Shown one piece after another: positions 6,623 to 11,080 of a DNA stretch of 11,080 nucleotides. Origin of the DNA: Rhizobacter sp. (GTDB taxonomy: Bacteria > Pseudomonadota > Gammaproteobacteria > Burkholderiales > Burkholderiaceae_C). A program made the translations under genes and the position numbers. The notes beneath the pieces were generated by a model. The model worked only from the letters and a program-made list of their open reading frames with translations. It made no database searches and had not been told where the DNA came from. Position 1 is the stretch's first letter. Each line of letters opens with the position of its first letter. The stretch is taken from contig JACMKJ010000132.1 of NCBI GenBank assembly GCA_014380155.1, forward strand, positions 1-11,080, read 5' to 3'.

Positions 6623-7324
6623 TCAATCGCGTTCGCCACCCATGATGCCGAGCAGGCTCAGCAGGTGCACGAAGACGTTGTATACGTCGAGGTAGATCGC
6701 CAGCGTGGCCGAGACGTAGTTGGTTTCACCGCCGTCCACCACACGCTTCAGGTCATACAGCATGTAGGCCGAGAAGATCAGCACGGCCAGCACCGACACC
6801 GTCATCATCAGAGCCGGCATCTGCAGCCAGATGTTGGCAACGCTGGCCACGATGATGCCGATCAGGCCGACGAAGAGCCACTTGCCCATACCGGAGATGT
6901 CGCGCTTCATCGTGCTGGCCAGGGTGGCCATGCCAAAGAACACCAGGGCCGTGCCGCCAAAGGCCATGGCGATCAGCTGGCTGCCGTTGCGGAAGTTGCC
7001 CAGGATGCCGCCGAGCAGGCGCGACAGCATCAGGCCCATGAAGAAGGTGAAGGCCAACAGCAGCACGACGCCCAGCCCGGAGTTCTTGGTCTTCTCGATG
7101 GCGAAGAAAAAGCCAAACGCGATGCCCATGAACACCATGAAGCCGATGAAGGGGTTGGCGGCAAACCACGTGAACCCCATTTGCATGCCGACCCACGAGC
7201 CGAGCACGGTGGGAATCAGCGAAAGCGCCAGCAGCCAATAGGTGTTGCGGAGAACACGGTTGCGCTGTTCGACGGTGCTCACCGAGCCGGTCAGGCCATA
7301 AGCGGTTTGCAGGTTGTCGTTCAT
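6623..7324 (-). CDS. yccA: Bax inhibitor-1/YccA family membrane protein
   Basis: A 233-residue integral inner-membrane protein with about seven hydrophobic segments (roughly 28-47, 56-76, 82-104, 115-137, 147-167, 171-191 and 205-226). It resembles E. coli YccA, a substrate and modulator of the FtsH protease, in VLRNTYWLL (24-32), IAMAFGGTALVFF (118-130), VANIWLQMPAL (162-172) and GGETNYVSAT (198-207). It also has Asp191 and Asp213, at positions like the aspartate pair proposed to sense pH/calcium in Bacillus YetJ; E. coli YccA lacks both. A strong AAGGAGG (minus strand, 7333-7339) precedes the ATG by 8 bases. Transcribed alone, convergent with rlmD and divergent from the HbpS-like gene. Confidence 0.92.
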   Translation of the reverse strand: MNDNLQTAYGLTGSVSTVEQRNRVLRNTYWLLALSLIPTVLGSWVGMQMGFTWFAANPFIGFMVFMGIAFGFFFAIEKTKNSGLGVVLLLAFTFFMGLMLSRLLGGILGNFRNGSQLIAMAFGGTALVFFGMATLASTMKRDISGMGKWLFVGLIGIIVASVANIWLQMPALMMTVSVLAVLIFSAYMLYDLKRVVDGGETNYVSATLAIYLDVYNVFVHLLSLLGIMGGERD

Positions 7325-7354
7325 GAATGAAACCTCCTTGATGTGAACGCGATG

Positions 7355-7383
7355 CGGGTTCAGACCCGGCTAGTCGGATTCTA
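7355..7383 (-). promoter_or_regulatory. Candidate yccA promoter -10 and leader hairpin
   Basis: On the minus strand TAGAAT (7383 to 7378; 5 of 6 consensus matches) would start transcription near 7371. The leader then carries a small hairpin, CGGGT-CTGA-ACCCG (7368 to 7355), 16 bases before the strong ribosome-binding site. No good -35 is visible. The hairpin may be incidental. Confidence 0.3.
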
Positions 7384-7476
7384 GTTCCCCACTGGCGCGC
7401 TGTGGCATTCGCCAAAGCCTGCCGGGCCGGGCATGAGGCATGCTGAGTGACCTCCACAACAACGAGAGCACTCATC

Positions 7477-7878
7477 TTGAAAACCAAACCAATGCTGGGC
7501 CTGGACGATATCAAGCGGGTGGCTGCCGCTGCTGAAGCCGAAGCGCTGAGCCATGGTTGGGCGGTGACCATCGCGATCGTCGACGACGGCGGGCATTTGC
7601 TCTGGTTGCAGCGTTTGGATGGCGCCGCGCCCATTTCTGCCCACATCGCACCGGCAAAAGCCCACACCGCGGCTCTCGGCCAGCGTGAAAGCAAGGTCTA
7701 TGAGGACATGATCAACCAGGGGCGCAACGCTTTCCTGAGCGCGCCCGAGGTGCGCGGCCTGCTAGAAGGCGGCGTGCCCATCTTGGTGCAGGGTCAGTGT
7801 GTGGGGGCGGTGGGTGTCAGCGGCGTGAAGGCCAGCGAAGACGCCCAGGTGGCCAAGGCGGGTATTGCCGCGTTGTGA
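7477..7878 (+). CDS. GlcG/HbpS-family heme-binding-like protein
   Basis: A 133-residue protein of the GlcG/HbpS family (Streptomyces HbpS binds heme; most members are uncharacterised). Recognisable family segments are VTIAIVDDGGHLLWLQRLDG (30-49), AHIAPAKAHTAALG (55-68) and EGGVPILVQGQCVGAVGVSG (97-116), ending in AQVAKAGIAAL. There is no signal peptide, so it is predicted cytoplasmic. The start is uncertain: TTG at 7477 gives the family-like MKTKP-L beginning and is my choice; GTG at 7447 (ten residues longer) and ATG at 7492 (five residues shorter) are also in frame. It is convergent with bfd, next to the heme-containing bacterioferritin, which suggests but does not prove a heme or iron role. 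Confidence 0.85.
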   Translation: MKTKPMLGLDDIKRVAAAAEAEALSHGWAVTIAIVDDGGHLLWLQRLDGAAPISAHIAPAKAHTAALGQRESKVYEDMINQGRNAFLSAPEVRGLLEGGVPILVQGQCVGAVGVSGVKASEDAQVAKAGIAAL

Positions 7879-7885
7879 GGCGCCG

Positions 7886-7900
7886 GCCTGAGGCTCAGGC
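7886..7900. terminator. Hairpin between the HbpS-like gene and bfd
   Basis: GCCTGAG-G-CTCAGGC is a perfect 15-bp palindrome starting 8 bases after the plus-strand stop and overlapping the bfd stop codon (7895-7897). Its place between convergent genes suggests termination in both directions, but neither side has a T-tract and the one-base centre means the inner pairs must open to form a loop. Confidence 0.4.
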
Positions 7901-8113
7901 GGTGGCGGGGATCAGGGCCTGATGGGCGAGGCCATGAGGGCGGTGGCCAGAGGCGCGCGCCGACTCAAACACGCTGCGTGCGCAATCGGTGCAGCGCCCG
8001 CAGCAAGAGGCCACGCCGGAATCCATCTGCAGCTCGTCAAAGCTCGCGCAGCCATTGCGGGCGTGGCGCTCGATGTCACGGTCAGAAATGCGTTGGCAGA
8101 CACAAACAATCAT
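7895..8113 (-). CDS. bfd: Bacterioferritin-associated ferredoxin
   Basis: A 72-residue [2Fe-2S] ferredoxin that reduces bacterioferritin so that stored iron is released. The cluster cysteines Cys4 and Cys6 (MIVCVCQRI) and Cys38 and Cys41 (SCCGRC) match the E. coli pattern; Cys37 and Cys44 are extra. The C-terminal 20 residues beyond the fold are poorly conserved-looking and Ala/His-rich. The ATG at 8113 is set by the invariant N-terminus, with GGAG 9 bases upstream. It lies downstream of bfr on the same strand, 115 bp apart, with its own predicted promoter containing a Fur-like dyad, consistent with induction when iron is scarce. Confidence in identity is high. Confidence 0.95.
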   Translation of the reverse strand: MIVCVCQRISDRDIERHARNGCASFDELQMDSGVASCCGRCTDCARSVFESARASGHRPHGLAHQALIPATA

Positions 8114-8153
8114 GAGTTCGCTCCAAGGCCCCGACTTCAGGCCGTTGGATACG

Positions 8154-8182
8154 ATCATAAATAAGAATGATTCGTAATTCAA
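8154..8182 (-). promoter_or_regulatory. bfd promoter with Fur-like operator in the spacer
   Basis: On the minus strand TTGAAT (8182 to 8177) and TATGAT (8159 to 8154) are separated by 17 bp, a good sigma-70 arrangement. The spacer holds the 15-bp imperfect dyad TAAGAATGATTCGTA (plus-strand 8162-8176), with the GAAT-N-ATTC core common in Fur boxes. Transcription would begin near 8147, about 34 bases before the bfd ATG. Iron-loaded Fur bound here would block the polymerase. Confidence 0.6.
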
Positions 8183-8183
8183 G

Positions 8184-8217
8184 ATCCCGTCCTACACCCA
8201 TGTCCGGGGGGCGGGAT
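8184..8217 (-). terminator. Possible bfr terminator hairpin
   Basis: Bases 8184-8192 (ATCCCGTCC) pair with 8209-8217 (GGGCGGGAT) through nine pairs including one G-T, around a 16-base loop, starting 11 bases after the bfr stop on the minus strand. What follows is CTTGAATT, not a true T-run, so termination may be weak. It abuts the bfd -35. Confidence 0.4.
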
Positions 8218-8228
8218 TTGTTGGCGAC

Positions 8229-8708
8229 TCAGGACTCGATCTCGCCCATTTGCGACTGCAGATAGTTCTGCAACCCGACCTTTGTGACCAGATCGAGCTG
8301 GGTTTCCAGAAAATCGATGTGCTCTTCGGTGTCGTCGAGGATGTCTTGGAGCAGGTCGCGTGACACGTAGTCGCGCACTGTTTCGCAGTGTGCGATGCCA
8401 TCTTTGATGGTCGCTTGTGCGCCCATCTCCGACTTCAGGTCGCAATTCAGGATCTCGACCGTGTCTTCACCAACCAGCAACTTGCCCAGGTCCTGCAAGT
8501 TGGGCAGCCCGTCGAGCGTGAAGATGCGGTCCATCAGGCGGTCGGCATGCTTCATCTCACCGATCGACTCGGCGTATTCCTTGGCGGCCAGCTTGTCCAG
8601 GCCCCAATGCTTCAGCATGCGGTAGTGCAGGAAGTACTGGTTGATGGCGGTGAGTTCGTTTTTCAACTGAGCGTTGAGCAGCTCGATGACCTTGGGGTCG
8701 CCCTTCAT
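8229..8708 (-). CDS. bfr: Bacterioferritin
   Basis: A 159-residue subunit of the 24-mer heme-containing iron-storage shell. The beginning MKGDPKVIELLN, GLPNLQDLGKL (67-77) and VGLQNYLQSQM (144-154) are family hallmarks. Met52, the shared heme ligand, is present, as are ferroxidase ligands Glu18, Glu51, His54, Glu94 and His130 and the nearby Tyr25. Position 127, the sixth ligand (Glu in E. coli), is Thr, within DDTEEH, with Glu at 128 and 129. The subunit may therefore have a modified or weak ferroxidase centre, as in heme-type subunits that co-assemble with a second Bfr; no second bfr is in this window. The ATG at 8708 has GAGGAG (minus strand, 8715-8720) upstream. Confidence 0.96.
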   Translation of the reverse strand: MKGDPKVIELLNAQLKNELTAINQYFLHYRMLKHWGLDKLAAKEYAESIGEMKHADRLMDRIFTLDGLPNLQDLGKLLVGEDTVEILNCDLKSEMGAQATIKDGIAHCETVRDYVSRDLLQDILDDTEEHIDFLETQLDLVTKVGLQNYLQSQMGEIES

Positions 8709-8738
8709 GTGTCACTCCTCTTGTTTGGACCAGCTCAG

Positions 8739-8744
8739 ATTATG
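8739..8744 (-). promoter_or_regulatory. Candidate bfr -10 element
   Basis: CATAAT on the minus strand matches 5 of 6 consensus bases and would give a leader of about 24 bases that includes the ribosome-binding site. No clear -35 is seen and no Fur-like dyad is apparent here, unlike at bfd. The rest of 8745-8845 shows no gene or RNA that I can recognise. Confidence 0.3.
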
Positions 8745-8847
8745 TGAGCGTGACAGCGGGATGGCTCGCTTCTTCCGCGATCTGCACAGGACTCTGAAAA
8801 CGATAAGCGTTCCTACTCGTCTAGGGGGGCTTCGAGTGCGTGCCCTC

Positions 8848-8870
8848 GGGTACAATTCGAAGGTTTACCC
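8848..8870 (+). promoter_or_regulatory. carAB promoter -10 with overlapping inverted repeat
   Basis: TACAAT at 8851-8856 is the best -10 upstream of carA and would start transcription near 8863, about 125 bases before the GTG. It lies within an inverted repeat with arms GGGTA (8848-8852) and TACCC (8866-8870) centred on TTCGAA, which could be an operator. The -35 is unclear. Confidence 0.4.
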
Positions 8871-8885
8871 GCAACCCCACCCGCC

Positions 8886-8957
8886 CAGCGAATCTCTCGC
8901 TGTTTCCTGCCGAAAACTCCCCCCAGTTTTCTCAACCGGTCTCGTGCTCGAAGAGCA
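8886..8957 (+). promoter_or_regulatory. Structured carAB leader with three hairpins
   Basis: Three perfect inverted repeats follow one another in the predicted leader: CAGCGA/TCGCTG with a 5-base loop (8886-8902), GAAAACT/AGTTTTC around six C (8912-8931), and TGCTC/GAGCA with a GAA loop (8945-8957). None is followed by a T-run, so they are not simple terminators. carAB is controlled by pyrimidines and arginine in other proteobacteria, so leader control is plausible here but unproven. Confidence 0.4.
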
Positions 8958-8987
8958 GAGCTGGGCGCGCACAAATCGGAGAATCGT

Positions 8988-10152
8988 GTGCCCCCGCCAT
9001 TGCTGCCAAACCAAGCTCAGGCTCTTCTAGCACTCGCGGACGGAACGGTCTTCCAGGGCGTGTCGATCGGTGCCACCGGTCACACCGTTGGCGAAGTGGT
9101 GTTCAACACCGCACTCACCGGTTACCAGGAAATCCTCACCGACCCGAGCTACTGCCGCCAGATCGTCACGCTCACCTACCCGCACATCGGCAACTACGGC
9201 ATCAACACCGAAGACGTCGAAGCGAGCAAGGTGCACGCGGCTGGCTTGATCATCAAAGACCTGCCGGTGCTGGCGTCCAACTTTCGCCAGAGCATGACTT
9301 TGTCGGACTACCTCAAGTCCGAAGGCACGGTGGCCATCGCCAACATCGACACCCGCCGCCTGACACGCGTCTTGCGCAGCAAGGGCGCGCAAAACGGTTG
9401 CATCTTCACGCTGCCGCTTGGCGAGCCGCTGTCCTCGGCGCACACCGACAAAGCCATCGCATTGGCGAAATCGGCTCCGGCCATGAATGGTCTGGATCTG
9501 GCCAAGGTGGTGACGCAGACCGAAGTCACCGAATGGACCGAAACTGAATGGGCGCTCGAGAGCGGCTACGGCCAACTCAAGTCGCCTCGATTCCACGTGG
9601 TGGCCTACGACTTCGGCGTCAAGCGCAACATCCTGCGCATGCTGGCCAGTCGCGGCTGCAAGGTCACTGTGGTGCCGGCGCAAACTTCTTCGGCTGACGC
9701 GATGGCACGCAAGCCCGATGGCATTTTCTTGAGCAACGGCCCCGGCGACCCCGAGCCATGCGACTACGCCATCCGTGCAGCGCGTGAACTCATCGACGCT
9801 GGCATCCCCACCTTCGGCATTTGCCTGGGGCACCAGATCCTGGCGCTGGCCTCGGGCGCCAAAACCTTCAAGATGAAGTTCGGTCACCACGGTGCCAATC
9901 ACCCGGTGAAAGACCTCGACACCGGCCGCGTGAGCATCACAAGCCAGAACCACGGCTTTGCCGTCGACGAGAAGACGCTGCCCGACAACCTGCGCCCCAC
10001 GCACGTGAGCCTGTTCGACGGCACGCTGCAAGGCCTGGCCCGCACCGACAAACCCGCTTTCTGCTTCCAGGGCCACCCCGAGGCCTCTCCCGGACCGCAT
10101 GACATTTCCTACCTGTTCGACCGTTTCACCGCGCTGATGGAGAAGAAGACAA

Positions 10153-10160
<8 letters not shown>
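8988..10160 (+). CDS. carA: Carbamoyl-phosphate synthase small subunit
   Basis: A 390-residue glutaminase subunit that hydrolyses glutamine and channels ammonia to CarB for carbamoyl phosphate, the precursor of arginine and pyrimidines. The N-terminal CPSase domain includes ALADGTVFQG (15-24), FNTALTGYQEILTDPSY (39-55) and YPHIGNYG (64-71). The class I glutamine amidotransferase domain carries LSNGPGDPEP (248-257), the nucleophile Cys279 in GICLGHQ, and His363 and Glu365 in GHPEASPGP. Length is typical. The GTG at 8988 is chosen because GGAG lies four bases upstream and the conserved ALLALADG follows closely. It overlaps the carB start by 8 bases (ATGCCTAA), implying coupled translation and equal subunit synthesis. 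Confidence 0.97.

Positions 10161-11080
<920 letters not shown>

Noticed and set aside
6753..7694. Long minus-strand frame over yccA and the HbpS-like gene
   Set aside because: It crosses two recognised genes in the wrong frame and has no ribosome-binding site or family resemblance.
8944..9030. Short GTG-started frame in the carA leader as a possible leader peptide
   Set aside because: It runs out of frame into carA, has no run of Arg or pyrimidine-related codons and no clear ribosome-binding site.

Overview
The window reads as ordinary, GC-rich chromosome of a betaproteobacterium, most likely of the order Burkholderiales (Rubrivivax/Leptothrix/Ideonella-like). This placement rests on the gene order surE-pcm-nlpD-rpoS followed by rlmD, the CarA and CarB protein sequences, and short TACAAT-type -10 elements placed very close to start codons. 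I see no mobile element, CRISPR array, tRNA or rRNA, and no gene-free stretch longer than 300 bases. I did not find a new multi-gene system. The points worth a second look are regulatory sites, one altered catalytic residue, and damaged genes at both ends of the window.

Layout: positions 1-506 (minus strand) hold a broken phosphonate-type periplasmic binding protein and an unplaced coding fragment. Positions 533-1510 (minus) encode a zinc-free quinone-oxidoreductase-like enzyme. A 95-bp divergent intergenic region with two adjacent palindromes separates it from the plus-strand stationary-phase/repair cluster: surE (1606-2352), pcm (2349-3158), nlpD (3158-4129) and rpoS (4172-5194), then rlmD (5225-6562). 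The first three genes overlap by 1-4 bases, which implies translational coupling. A bidirectional terminator at 6576-6593 separates rlmD from the convergent membrane protein gene yccA (6623-7324, minus).

The next block concerns iron and heme: a GlcG/HbpS-family protein (7477-7878, plus), bfd (7895-8113, minus) and bfr (8229-8708, minus). Bfr stores iron and Bfd, a [2Fe-2S] ferredoxin, supplies electrons to release it. The predicted bfd promoter has a Fur-like dyad exactly between its -35 and -10, which fits expression under iron starvation. The Bfr keeps the heme ligand Met52 but has Thr at the ferroxidase position 127.

The right end holds carA (8988-10160) and the start of carB (from 10153), the two subunits of carbamoyl-phosphate synthetase, behind a leader with three consecutive hairpins. 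The carB reading frame is interrupted by a 60-bp patch of clustered substitutions that includes a stop codon while length and both flanks are preserved. Because the clear lesions (carB patch; frameshift, missing start and broken end in the binding-protein gene) lie only near the two ends, poor assembly or read quality there is at least as likely as true gene decay.
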